Source: Paraburkholderia phenazinium (lineage in GTDB: Bacteria; Pseudomonadota; Gammaproteobacteria; Burkholderiales; Burkholderiaceae). Taken from it: 64,000 nucleotides of DNA. The stretch lies in assembly GCF_900141745.1 (NCBI RefSeq), contig NZ_FSRM01000002.1:3596001-3660000 (forward strand). Direction: 5' to 3'. The position numbers and the translations under genes are program-made. Numbering within the stretch: position 1 is the first letter of the stretch; each line of letters opens with the position of its first letter. The notes beneath the pieces are model-generated. The model worked only from the letters and a program-made list of their open reading frames with translations. It ran no database searches and was not told the origin of the DNA. Shown here one piece after another: positions 16,288-24,372 of the stretch.

Positions 16288-18222
16288 CTAGCCTTTGATC
16301 ACACCGTCGGCGGCGAGCCGCTCTTCCCGGTGCGCGATGGTCTCCGCCCGCTCCGGCCTGCCAAGCAGGTAGCCTTGCGCGTGGGTACATCCGCAGCCGC
16401 GGACGAAGTCGAGTTGTTCGGGGGTCTCGATACCTTCCGCGGTAGTCGGCATGCCCATCTCCCGCGCCAACGCCACGATCCCGCGAACCACCGCCGCGGA
16501 TTCGCGCCGGTGCACGGATTCCTTGACGAAGGAACTGTCGATCTTGAGTTCATCGAACGAAAAACGGACGAGCGTCGACATGGTTGAAAAGCCGGTTCCA
16601 AAATCGTCCAGCGCCAGTCCGATACCTAATGCACGGAGCGTTGCGACGTTGCGCCGGGTCGCGATATCGTCGCTTAGCAGCACTGTTTCGGTCACCTCGA
16701 TATTCAGGCGCTGCGGCGGCAACTTCGTTTTGTGCAGGATCGACTCGACCGTCGCAGCGAACGACTCCTCGCGCAATTGCACAGGCGAGACGTTGACCGC
16801 AACCGTGACCGCATCGCGCCAGGTGACCGCTTCCATGCACGATTGCCGCAGCGCCCATTCACCCAGTTCGAGTACCAGGCCCGTGCGTTCGGCCGTGGGA
16901 ATGAATGCGATGGGCGACAACTCGCCGCGCGTCGGGTGGGTCCAGCGCAGCAACGCCTCGCGTCCCGAGATGGTCCCGTCGCTAAGATCGACGATGGGCT
17001 GATACTCCATCCGCAAGCCGCTAAAAGACTGCATCGCGCCTTCGAGGTCGCTGCGCAGGAGACTCAGACTTTCGTCGGAGGCGTGCTTGTCGGCATCGAA
17101 AACGGCAAAGGCACTTTTGCCATTGCGCTTGACCGCGTACAAGGCACGATCCGCGCATATCAGCAATTGCGGCCCGGTTTTGCCGTGCTCCGGATAAAGC
17201 GAAATACCAACACTCGCGCCAATGTGGACGCGTGCCTCGCTCAGCACGAACGGCCGGGCCAATGCCTTGACGATGCGATCGGCCAGCACACGCACATCAT
17301 CGATCAGGGAAGCGCCATCGTAGATGGCGACGAATTCGTCCCCCGCCAGGCGTCCGACGATACCGCCGGCCGGCAGGATATCGCGCAGCCGTATCGCCGC
17401 TTCCTGCAGGATCTGGTCGCCCGCAGCGTGTCCAAGGCTGTCGTTGATCGCCTTGAAGCCGTCGAGGTCGATCAGTAGAACAGCGAACGATTGATCGTCG
17501 ACCTGCTGCACGGTCCCCGTGCGCTCGAGCAGGAGCTCGCTGATGCGTGCGCGGTTGGGCAAGCCAGTGAGACTGTCGTGGCGCGCCAGGCGGTGGCTGT
17601 TTTCGCGTGCCGTCAGCAACGCGACGGTGTCGCGGTTGCTACGCAGGGCGACGGTAAAGAAGCCTGCCGCGCAGAATGGCGCCTGAAACAGCAGGACGAG
17701 CTTGCCGGAGCCGGGAGAGAGGGCCGCGCCCAGACCGAGTAGCCCGAGAATGAGCGTGATCTGAATCAGCACAAGGTGGGGAATGCCGGCATTGCGACCT
17801 GCCAGGCCGCCTATAACGCCGACGGCGCAAACATTTCCGAGCAGGAATAGCGTCGGGTCGCCGCTGACATTGCATAGAAGGCTGCCGAAGCCGAACAGCG
17901 CGCTCCAGACAATGCTCGCCAACAGAAACGCGGAGGTGGGCGTAGGCTCGCCGCGGGCACTACGTTGGCAACAGACGTAAATCAATACCAGCCGGGTAAA
18001 CAGCAAAGCGAGGACAGCAAGTCCCCAACCGGCATAAAGCGCAGTCCGATGGAGGTAAAAGGCCGTGGCGCAGACACTGATTTCACAAATCGACGCAAAA
18101 ATAATGGATGCCGTTCTGGTGAACAGATTGGCAAGCAATATTTGCCGATTTTCGGCACTCAGATTTTGAGCGGAAGAGACAATCCACTTGAAAAATGGAG
18201 ACCTTGGTTCGCTGAAAGCCAT
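16288..18222 (-). CDS. Membrane GGDEF-EAL protein with degenerate GGDEF motif
   Basis: The 644-residue protein has a hydrophobic N-terminal sensor region with about six helices (residues 30-195), a GGDEF domain (about 205-380) and an EAL domain (about 390-640). The GGDEF motif reads AGDEF at 293-297 and no RxxD site precedes it, so cyclase activity is doubtful. The EAL domain keeps its signature residues: EALLRW at 422, NVSPVQL, EVTETVLL, LDDFGTGFSTMSTL, KIDSSFV, AEGIET and QGYLLGRP. It is therefore more likely a cyclic-di-GMP phosphodiesterase, perhaps with GTP-binding regulation. It lies next to the propeller-type cyclase on the same strand, but with a 337-base gap. Confidence 0.92.
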   Translation of the reverse strand: MAFSEPRSPFFKWIVSSAQNLSAENRQILLANLFTRTASIIFASICEISVCATAFYLHRTALYAGWGLAVLALLFTRLVLIYVCCQRSARGEPTPTSAFLLASIVWSALFGFGSLLCNVSGDPTLFLLGNVCAVGVIGGLAGRNAGIPHLVLIQITLILGLLGLGAALSPGSGKLVLLFQAPFCAAGFFTVALRSNRDTVALLTARENSHRLARHDSLTGLPNRARISELLLERTGTVQQVDDQSFAVLLIDLDGFKAINDSLGHAAGDQILQEAAIRLRDILPAGGIVGRLAGDEFVAIYDGASLIDDVRVLADRIVKALARPFVLSEARVHIGASVGISLYPEHGKTGPQLLICADRALYAVKRNGKSAFAVFDADKHASDESLSLLRSDLEGAMQSFSGLRMEYQPIVDLSDGTISGREALLRWTHPTRGELSPIAFIPTAERTGLVLELGEWALRQSCMEAVTWRDAVTVAVNVSPVQLREESFAATVESILHKTKLPPQRLNIEVTETVLLSDDIATRRNVATLRALGIGLALDDFGTGFSTMSTLVRFSFDELKIDSSFVKESVHRRESAAVVRGIVALAREMGMPTTAEGIETPEQLDFVRGCGCTHAQGYLLGRPERAETIAHREERLAADGVIKG

Positions 18223-18487
18223 GACCTGCGCATTTTTGACGGTTAGCGGAACGACGGAGGCTACAGTGCAATTATTACGTAAACCACATATAGCGGGTTA
18301 ATTCTCCTTTGGCCGGCGCGCAATGCTCGGGCAAAGACAGGCGAAATGCCCCGAAACGCCATAAGAGCCTGGAAAGAAAACGCCTGACAAAGCGAAATAA
18401 CCTTGTTTTAAGCTTGCTGGCGCTGCGTCTCCTCGAAAATAAAAGCGGCGTCTCTAACGACGATCGAATGCCACCTGGAACCCTTCA

Positions 18488-19942
18488 ATGGATCACCACT
18501 CCGAGCCGACCACAAATAACGATCCCGGCCAGATGTCCGTCCCATTCATCACGCAGGGTTCCTATCCGCGACGGCCCGGCAACCGGGTTCGTCCGCTTAT
18601 AGATAGCGGTCCTGCATTTCGCCGCATCTGCGAAGCGGTAGAAAGCGCCCAGCACCGTGTCTGGCTCACCGTTACCTTCGTATCAAGGCTTTTTCAGATG
18701 CCCGACGGACGGGGCACGCTGTTCGATGTGCTCGATGGTGCTGCCCAGCGGGGTGTCGACGTCCGCGTGATTTTCTGGCGCCCCAACCCCGCGAGCAATG
18801 GATACGGACAGACGTTTGAAGGCACCCAGTCCGACTTCGACTGGCTGGCGGAGCGGGGCTCGCGTTTGAACGCTCGCTGGGATCGCGCGCCCGCCACCTA
18901 TTGTCACCATCAGAAATGCTGGCTGATCGATGCAGGGGAGTCCTCGGAAACCGTGTTTGTCGGCGGCATCAACCCGACTTTCGCGCTCGTCGAACCTGGG
19001 CACGCAGGGGGTGAACAACGCCACGACGTCTACGCCGAGATAACCGGTCCATGCGCGAGCGATGTGCATCACAACTTCGTTCAGCGCTGGAACGAAACCA
19101 GCGAGCGCAATAGTGCGCTTGGCGTGTATGGACCTGACGAACACTCGGATCTCGCGTTCCCGACACGTTTATCGAAGGCGCAAGGCCCGAGCACCGTGCA
19201 GATTCAACGCAATGTGCACGCTGGATGTTATCGCAACGCGCACGCAGCCCCGGGCGTTGGAGAAGCCTATCCCATCGCCAACGGCGAGCGGTCCATCACC
19301 GAACAATATCTGTTGGCCATCGCCGCCGCGCGTCGTTCGATCTACCTGGAAAATCAGGCGCTTCCGGTGCCCGCCATTGCCGGTGCGCTTGAAAATGCCT
19401 TGAAACGAGGGGTATTCGTGGTTCTTCTGGTGCCGGGAGAGCCCGAACCGTATGTCGCGCAGTGGCGACAAAATCCTGAACGCGCGGCGTTTTTCGAGCA
19501 GATCGAAGCACTCGGCCGCCATGAAAATTTCACGCTCGCCGCACTCGCAGGGCCCACGCAAACCGATGGCCGGCGTTACGTTTACGTCCATGCAAAGCTC
19601 ATGCTGATAGACGATGCATGGGCCACCATAGGATCGTGCAACCTTCATGCGAATTCGCTGTACGGCCATAGCGAAATGAACGCGAGCGTCTGGGACTCCA
19701 ACGCGGTAAAAGCCCTGCGCTGCCAGCTCTTCCTCGAACACCTGGGCCAGGATACAAGCCATCTGGACGATCGCTCAGCCGTTCAGCTTTACCAAAGCAT
19801 CGCACACCGAAACGATCGCCGCTGGCGAGACGGCAATGACGATTGGGACGGTAGTATCGCCTGCAGTCTGAAGCCGCAAGCCTATGGAAAAACGCACGGA
19901 CCAGACAACGTCCTTGCGCTTTCCTCAGGAAAAACGGCTTAA
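18488..19942 (+). CDS. Phospholipase D-like protein with two HKD motifs
   Basis: The 484-residue protein has two HxKxxxxD motifs, H141-x-K143-xxxx-D148 (YCHHQKCWLID) and H368-x-K370-xxxx-D375 (VHAKLMLID), each followed by the expected Gly/Asn segment (GGINPTF and GSCNLHANS). Both motifs are complete, so it should be active as a phosphatidyltransferase or phosphodiesterase, such as phospholipase D or cardiolipin synthase. There is no signal peptide or membrane helix. The ribosome binding site is weak (GGAA). The last 18 bases overlap the convergent SolA-like gene. Confidence 0.88.
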   Translation: MDHHSEPTTNNDPGQMSVPFITQGSYPRRPGNRVRPLIDSGPAFRRICEAVESAQHRVWLTVTFVSRLFQMPDGRGTLFDVLDGAAQRGVDVRVIFWRPNPASNGYGQTFEGTQSDFDWLAERGSRLNARWDRAPATYCHHQKCWLIDAGESSETVFVGGINPTFALVEPGHAGGEQRHDVYAEITGPCASDVHHNFVQRWNETSERNSALGVYGPDEHSDLAFPTRLSKAQGPSTVQIQRNVHAGCYRNAHAAPGVGEAYPIANGERSITEQYLLAIAAARRSIYLENQALPVPAIAGALENALKRGVFVVLLVPGEPEPYVAQWRQNPERAAFFEQIEALGRHENFTLAALAGPTQTDGRRYVYVHAKLMLIDDAWATIGSCNLHANSLYGHSEMNASVWDSNAVKALRCQLFLEHLGQDTSHLDDRSAVQLYQSIAHRNDRRWRDGNDDWDGSIACSLKPQAYGKTHGPDNVLALSSGKTA

Positions 19943-21097
19943 AGAAAACGCCGAAAGGTCGATCTGACTCTTTCCGCTCAGACAGCGTTGCGCGACCGCC
20001 TCGCCGATTGCCGCCGAATGCTTGAAGCCATGACCCGAACAGGCCGACACCGCGGTGACATTCTTGAGCGCAGGATGCTCGTCAATGATGAAACCATAGT
20101 CAGGCGTCACGGTGTAGGTACAGACACGCGCCTTGACCCGTTCCGCGGTCACGCCGGCGATCTTGCCCGCAACATGCGTGCGGAACATGGCCGCCACATC
20201 GGCGTCGGACACCGTGCGATCCAGCGAATCGGGCTCGCTCAGCGCCATGTATTGCTCGGTCGCGATCTTCATGCTGCCTTCACCGGGAATGGGTGGAAAG
20301 CCGTAGCAAAAGTCGGTGTCCAAAGGACCGTGCGAGAGAATGAAGCTCGGGGAAACCTCAGGAAAAATCATAGGCTCTTCAAGCTTGAACCAGAATAGCT
20401 GTTGCCTGCAAACCTTCAGCAAGCTTTTGAACGGCTCGCCCAACAGCTCGGCGGACCACATGCCGGCGCAGACAACGACCTTATCCGCCACCACTGTCCG
20501 ATCGCCCGCCCTCACCCGGACCACGTTGCCCATCGACTCCACAGCGGAAACCGTCACACCGGCGATCACGTCGGCCCCGAGCTCGCGCGCCGCCTTCAGT
20601 TGCGCGGCGATGCACCGTTCGGGTCGCACAAAGCCCCCTTCCGGTTCGTAGTACGCGATCGTGTCGTCGCGAAGCGGCGCAAATTGCGGGAAGCGTGCGC
20701 GGAGCTGTTCGGCCGTGAGAACCTCATGAGCGATGCCATAGGTCCGTGCCAGCTCGATCGTGCTCAGCGTGAAATCAGCCGCGCCGTGGTGCGATGTGTG
20801 CGTCGCGCCCGAGGTCATGACGAGCACCCCGCATTGCTCGAAGAGCGCGTCACCGTCGCGTGCTTCCAGTTCGCGCCAGATCTGCTGCGACCTGCGCACC
20901 AACGGCACGTACGCGGCGCCTTCGCCAACGGCCAGCCGGGTAATACGCGTGTCTCCGTGACTCGATCCCTGGTCATGCGGCGGGGCATATCGGTCTATGC
21001 CCACCGCTTTCGCGCCAGCCTTGGCCAGCTGGTAAAGCGTGGCTGCGCCCATGGCGCCGAGTCCCACCACCACGACATCGCATCGTTCTTCGAGCAC
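19925..21097 (-). CDS. solA: FAD-dependent N-methyl-amino-acid oxidase, SolA / sarcosine oxidase type
   Basis: The 390-residue protein has an N-terminal FAD dinucleotide fold (CDVVVVGLGAMGAATLYQLAKAG) and the family segment GSSHGDTRITRLAVGEG. A Cys near residue 318 (VCTYTVTPDYGFIIDEHP) corresponds to the residue that attaches FAD covalently in monomeric sarcosine and N-methyltryptophan oxidases. The C-terminal SGHGFKHSAAIGEAVA is also typical. It would oxidatively demethylate an N-methyl amino acid, giving formaldehyde and H2O2. The exact substrate is not certain. It overlaps the 3' end of the convergent phospholipase D-like gene by 18 bases. Confidence 0.88.
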   Translation of the reverse strand: MLEERCDVVVVGLGAMGAATLYQLAKAGAKAVGIDRYAPPHDQGSSHGDTRITRLAVGEGAAYVPLVRRSQQIWRELEARDGDALFEQCGVLVMTSGATHTSHHGAADFTLSTIELARTYGIAHEVLTAEQLRARFPQFAPLRDDTIAYYEPEGGFVRPERCIAAQLKAARELGADVIAGVTVSAVESMGNVVRVRAGDRTVVADKVVVCAGMWSAELLGEPFKSLLKVCRQQLFWFKLEEPMIFPEVSPSFILSHGPLDTDFCYGFPPIPGEGSMKIATEQYMALSEPDSLDRTVSDADVAAMFRTHVAGKIAGVTAERVKARVCTYTVTPDYGFIIDEHPALKNVTAVSACSGHGFKHSAAIGEAVAQRCLSGKSQIDLSAFSLSRFS

Positions 21098-21186
21098 GGC
21101 ATGTCCTTGTTCGGTTCAAAAGGTACGGGATCAGCCTGGCGTGAAGGCCAGCCGCAAGCATTGATTGCGCACGGTAACCCGGCTGA

Positions 21187-22056
21187 TCAGCTTCCTGCCT
21201 GCAGTGCCGGCTTCGCTCTTGCCCCGCCCCGCCTCGCCTTCGGCGGCACGCGCGACGGCAAGGTGGACAGACGCATCACGTGACGCAGCGCCATCATCGC
21301 GCCGATCGCTTCGAGCACCCCGGCGGGCACCCACATGATCAGGCCGCCGAGGCTCTGATCGAGCGCGGGCGGAACGGACGTGAACGCGCGGCCGCACAGC
21401 GTGAACACCGGATAAAGGTCATGCGAGGAAAAGGTGATGATGGCGCCCACGAGGATCTGCGGCGTCATGGTGATCACCGGAGACAGCACCCGCAGGCCCG
21501 GGCGCGTGCGGCTCGGCGGACTCGGCCGGTGATCGAGCAGCATCCACCAGTACAGCAGGCCGCTCACCGCGACCGACCAGTTCATGAACGTGTAGATGCG
21601 CCAGTCGAGCATCGCGACGAACTGGACGGACGGAATCAGCCAGAACACCACGGAAACGACGAAAGCGATAGAGATAAAGGCCGGATTGAACAACACGGCA
21701 GCAACGATCCGCACGGGCTTCAGACGCTGCCAACGCCGCAGCGCGCTGCGCCAGCGCAGCGGCAAACCGGCGCGCAGCACACTGCCCGGATACGAAGCCA
21801 TCAGGATCAGAGGAGCCAGGTGATGCAGCACGAGATGCTGGAGCCGGTGCACGAAGAACTGGTGCTCGGCGTAGTAGTCGAGGCGTGTGTGCAGCGCAAT
21901 ATAGAACAGCACGAGCCCGATCCAGAACGCCCCCCGCCGGGCAAAGCTGACGCGGATGTGGCGCGAACCGCGCGCATACAGCACCGCGACGGCAACGAAC
22001 ACGGCGACGAGCACAAACGACGGCTCCCACGGATCAAGCAGACTAATGAGCGACAT
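21187..22056 (-). CDS. CtaG / caa3-type cytochrome oxidase assembly-like membrane protein
   Basis: The 289-residue protein has about seven hydrophobic helices and the family pattern FFVHRLQHLVLHHLAPLILMASYPG, then FNPAFISIAFVVSVVFWLIP, LYWWMLLDHRP and the Met/His segment ITFSSHDLYPVF. This is the caa3_CtaG family of membrane proteins, linked to copper delivery to cytochrome oxidases. No oxidase genes lie nearby, so the role here is inferred from the family only. A Lys/Arg-rich tail (KARRGGARAKP) follows the last helix. Confidence 0.85.
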   Translation of the reverse strand: MSLISLLDPWEPSFVLVAVFVAVAVLYARGSRHIRVSFARRGAFWIGLVLFYIALHTRLDYYAEHQFFVHRLQHLVLHHLAPLILMASYPGSVLRAGLPLRWRSALRRWQRLKPVRIVAAVLFNPAFISIAFVVSVVFWLIPSVQFVAMLDWRIYTFMNWSVAVSGLLYWWMLLDHRPSPPSRTRPGLRVLSPVITMTPQILVGAIITFSSHDLYPVFTLCGRAFTSVPPALDQSLGGLIMWVPAGVLEAIGAMMALRHVMRLSTLPSRVPPKARRGGARAKPALQAGS

Positions 22057-22182
22057 GGCGGATTCGACGGTGACGGCAGGGTGCGTCCGGACCTGGCGTC
22101 CGAGGCGGCGGGTTACATGTTAGCAGGTGCTACCCGGATGCCGTGCGGGCACGGTCTGATAGGCACTATGCGCCGCAAAACC

Positions 22183-22512
22183 TCACTTGACCCGGCTGAA
22201 TGTCGCCGAGCCGGCCATGGTCGGCAAGATGATCGTGTCGTGCTGCTTGTCGTAGGGGATGCTTTCAATGCGGCCAGTCGATTCGACCTCCAGCACGCCG
22301 TCCCGGTAGACGGCAGATGCCACCCCGGGCCTGACACTGCCACCACTGGTGTTGGCGATGACAAAGCCATCGTCGTTACGGCTGATCTCGACGCTTTCGC
22401 GGCCCTTGGTGCTCTGCCACTTACCGACGAACTCGTCGCCTTCCTTGTTGCCGCAACCGCCGAGCACGGCGAGTGTGACGGCGGCTAACATCACTACACA
22501 ACCCCGTATCAT
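22183..22512 (-). CDS. Small lipoprotein of unknown function
   Basis: The 109-residue protein has a lipoprotein signal (MIRGCVVMLAAVTLAVLGGC) whose lipobox VLGGC places the lipid on Cys20. The mature part is beta-rich and reads GDEFVGKWQSTKGRESVEIS, resembling small lipocalin-like or META-like lipoproteins, but I cannot assign a family. The start has an excellent site, GGGGGAG, upstream. It has no obvious operon partner; 126 bases separate it from the CtaG-like gene downstream. Confidence 0.75.
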   Translation of the reverse strand: MIRGCVVMLAAVTLAVLGGCGNKEGDEFVGKWQSTKGRESVEISRNDDGFVIANTSGGSVRPGVASAVYRDGVLEVESTGRIESIPYDKQHDTIILPTMAGSATFSRVK

Positions 22513-22648
22513 GTACTCCCCCTCTATTTATGATCGTTTCGCCGCCCGATCAGGCACACCTGCGCCGGGTGGCGACGAGGCAGGCTGATCCGCGCGAACG
22601 CTCGTCCACAGAAGCCAGTCGCGTGCGGTGGGCAAACGGTCAGTCATT

Positions 22649-22930
22649 TTATCGTGAAGCCGGCGACCCCGAGCAGGGCGTCGCGCCTTTCAGGCCGGCC
22701 GCTGTTCTTTGGCGGCTAAACCAGCGCAGCCAGCCTACCAGTCCCAGCAACACCAGACCCGCGCCGCCTAACACGGGCTCGCGCCATGCCAGCAATGCGG
22801 TGAAGGTGAACGCCCGCGCGCCGGCCAACAGCGCGAAGCCGGCAATGGCGGTGCTGACTGCGTCGAGGGTGCCGAGCACCCGTTCGAACGCGAGTGTCAC
22901 CGCAAATCCCGCGGCACTTTGCTCGCGCAT
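22649..22930 (-). CDS. Small hydrophobic membrane protein of unknown function
   Basis: This 93-residue protein has two hydrophobic segments (about residues 25-48 and 52-70, the second GGAGLVLLGLVGWLRWF) with a short polar C-terminus. I do not recognise it. Two ATGs lie six bases apart; the second (22930) is preferred because AAGGAG sits six bases before it. It is between the lipoprotein and the NTF2-like gene, all on the minus strand with modest gaps. Confidence 0.6.
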   Translation of the reverse strand: MREQSAAGFAVTLAFERVLGTLDAVSTAIAGFALLAGARAFTFTALLAWREPVLGGAGLVLLGLVGWLRWFSRQRTAAGLKGATPCSGSPASR

Positions 22931-22993
22931 GATCATCTCCTTGAAAGTGGGAAGGCGTAGGCCTGAGTCGGCCTCAGCTGTTTTTGATTAAGC

Positions 22994-23362
22994 TCAGGCC
23001 GCGCCCGGCGTCGCGTCGAGAAAACCCGTCACGGCCTGCAACCGTCCGGCCGGATCGACCACGCCAAAATCCGAGCCCTTCACGATCGGCGTGCCATCGG
23101 GCGTGGTCAGCTCCCACGAAAAACGCAGACGGTCGGCGAAGCCGTCGACATCCGTGGTGCGGCGGAAGGTATGGCGCGGAAAGCGCTCGTGGACCGCGCG
23201 AATCATCGCGTCGATTCCGTCATGACCGTTGCCGGCGAGTAGCGGATCCAGATACGCGGCATCCGTGCTCCACGTCGCGGCGATCAGTTCGCGGCGGTTG
23301 ACTGCGTCTGTTTCATTCCACGCCGCGAAATAGCGGTCGATCAGATCGGTATGTGCGTTCAT
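22994..23362 (-). CDS. NTF2-like (SnoaL-type) protein
   Basis: The 122-residue protein has the cone-shaped NTF2-like fold signature: an N-terminal helix with YFAAWNETDAVNRRELIAATW, then DAAYLDPLLAGNGHDGIDAMI and C-terminal strands ending GRLQAVTGFLD. Members bind or isomerise small hydrophobic ligands; no catalytic residues can be assigned firmly. The ATG at 23362 has AAGGAG six bases upstream and is chosen over a longer frame from 23509 that would run through the operator. A palindrome identical to one before the XRE regulator at 24373 lies about 100 bases upstream, so the two genes are probably co-regulated. Confidence 0.85.
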   Translation of the reverse strand: MNAHTDLIDRYFAAWNETDAVNRRELIAATWSTDAAYLDPLLAGNGHDGIDAMIRAVHERFPRHTFRRTTDVDGFADRLRFSWELTTPDGTPIVKGSDFGVVDPAGRLQAVTGFLDATPGAA

Positions 23363-23463
23363 CACAGACTCCTTCAGTAGCTTGGCTGAGCACGACGCCT
23401 GGCAAACAGTGCGTTTGGGGCGGGCTCGGACTGAAGGATCGGTGAGCGGGTGCGGGGAGTCGA

Positions 23464-23478
23464 TTACCTGGGAGGTAA
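23464..23478 (-). promoter_or_regulatory. 15-base palindromic operator upstream of the NTF2-like gene
   Basis: TTACCTGGGAGGTAA on the plus strand reads TTACCTCCCAGGTAA in the direction of the NTF2-like gene. That is identical, in the same orientation relative to transcription, to the site at 24324-24338. The six-base arms are perfect around a three-base centre. Confidence 0.75.
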
Positions 23479-23565
23479 CGTTGCTCGCTAACGAAAGACG
23501 GCCCGCCAAAGCGGACCGTCACTTAACGCTATTCCAGCAGCGCGCGAACCAAGCGATCCGCGCCA

Positions 23566-23967
23566 TCATTGGTGAGCCAACGCTTCCAGCGCTGCGCGCG
23601 CGAGGAATCCGCTGCGGGTTTCGTGACGCGCCTCGACGTAGGCGTCGATCTTATGCAAAACAAAGCGCGGCAGGCTGATGTTGATCCTCTCTGGCTTCGA
23701 GTCGAGCTTCGACAGATCGACGCTGACCAGCGCCCAGATTGCCCCACAGTATTCAGGCTGTGCGGCCAGTTCTTCCACGGTCGAGCACGTGAAACCGACC
23801 TCTTCACCGAGCTCTATTAGCGTCGAAACGTGACCCACAATGGCCTCTTTTGCGTTTCTGATTGCGTCATCGATGGTGTCGCCCCAGGAGTGGACGCCCG
23901 GAATATCCGGAACAGTCACGCCGTAGACGCTCCCATCGTCCTTATGGACAGCGATGGGAAATTCCAT
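23566..23967 (-). CDS. hicB: HicB-type antitoxin
   Basis: The 133-residue protein has the HicB partial RNase H fold at the N-terminus (MEFPIAVHKDDGSVYGVTVPDIPGV, then DAIRNAKEAIVGHVSTLIELG) and a C-terminal ribbon-helix-helix (ERINISLPRFVLHKIDAYVEARHETRSGFLARAA) for DNA binding. It should bind and silence HicA and repress the operon. The ATG at 23967 has AAGGA six bases upstream. It follows hicA by 56 bases on the same strand, the toxin-first order usual for hicAB. A good ribosome binding site here and a poor one for hicA would favour antitoxin excess. Confidence 0.9.
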   Translation of the reverse strand: MEFPIAVHKDDGSVYGVTVPDIPGVHSWGDTIDDAIRNAKEAIVGHVSTLIELGEEVGFTCSTVEELAAQPEYCGAIWALVSVDLSKLDSKPERINISLPRFVLHKIDAYVEARHETRSGFLARAALEALAHQ

Positions 23968-24023
23968 TTCCGTTCCTTTGCAGTCAATGTTCTCCGACAT
24001 CCTGAGCCGGCAAAAACCGCCGG

Positions 24024-24218
24024 TCAAACAAGACCAGCGGTCTTCAGGATGCTCTTCGCCGTCCCGATCGGCAGATCCTTCTTAGGGTGCGGAACCGTCA
24101 CAAGGCCCTTCCTTTCAGGGTGTTTGAAGTGGTGATGACTGCCGGTAATTCGCACCAGTTTCCAGCCATCTTCTCGAGCATCCGGATTAGCTTTGATGAA
24201 TTCATCTGGCCTCCGCAT
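24024..24218 (-). CDS. hicA: HicA-type mRNA interferase toxin
   Basis: The 64-residue protein has the double-stranded-RNA-binding-like HicA core: EDGWKLVRITGSHHHFKHP, then LVTVPHPKKDLPIGTAKSILKTAGL. The conserved His of GSHHHF (about residue 28) is the catalytic residue in the family. HicA cleaves mRNA independently of the ribosome once freed from HicB. The start has no clear Shine-Dalgarno sequence, and the predicted promoter places transcription start only about five bases upstream. A perfect palindrome covers the promoter. Confidence 0.9.
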   Translation of the reverse strand: MRRPDEFIKANPDAREDGWKLVRITGSHHHFKHPERKGLVTVPHPKKDLPIGTAKSILKTAGLV

Positions 24219-24221
24219 GTC

Positions 24222-24259
24222 TCGTGTGTAATTTTACACACGACTCGGCGCCGGGTAAA
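24222..24259 (-). promoter_or_regulatory. hicAB promoter with a perfect 10-base-arm palindrome
   Basis: TCGTGTGTAA at 24222-24231 and TTACACACGA at 24234-24243 form a perfect inverted repeat with a two-base centre. On the minus strand a -10-like TAAAAT (24231-24236) lies in its centre, 17 bases from a -35-like TTTACC (24254-24259). The hicA ATG ends only three bases from the palindrome. This is a convincing autoregulatory operator for HicB. Confidence 0.75.
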
Positions 24260-24323
24260 GGAAAGTGTGTAGTTGTGTGTTCGGGAGGCGCCGGAGTTGT
24301 CTGACTGCTTCCCCCCAATTCAC

Positions 24324-24338
24324 TTACCTCCCAGGTAA
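24324..24338 (+). promoter_or_regulatory. 15-base palindromic operator upstream of the XRE regulator
   Basis: TTACCTCCCAGGTAA lies 34 bases before the regulator start and overlaps the likely -35 position of a promoter whose -10-like TATGAT is at 24361-24366. The -10 is six bases from the ATG at 24373, so the mRNA would be leaderless. An identical site precedes the NTF2-like gene. Confidence 0.75.
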
Positions 24339-24372
24339 TGGAATCCCGCCGCGCCCTGGCTATGATTCCCCC

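Noticed and set aside
22141..22154. CCGTGC-GG-GCACGG stem before the lipoprotein region
   Set aside because: A two-base loop cannot form a hairpin, and no operator context is evident.
21280..22488. 402-residue plus-strand frame
   Set aside because: It is antisense to the CtaG-like and lipoprotein genes and is His/Arg-rich without motifs.
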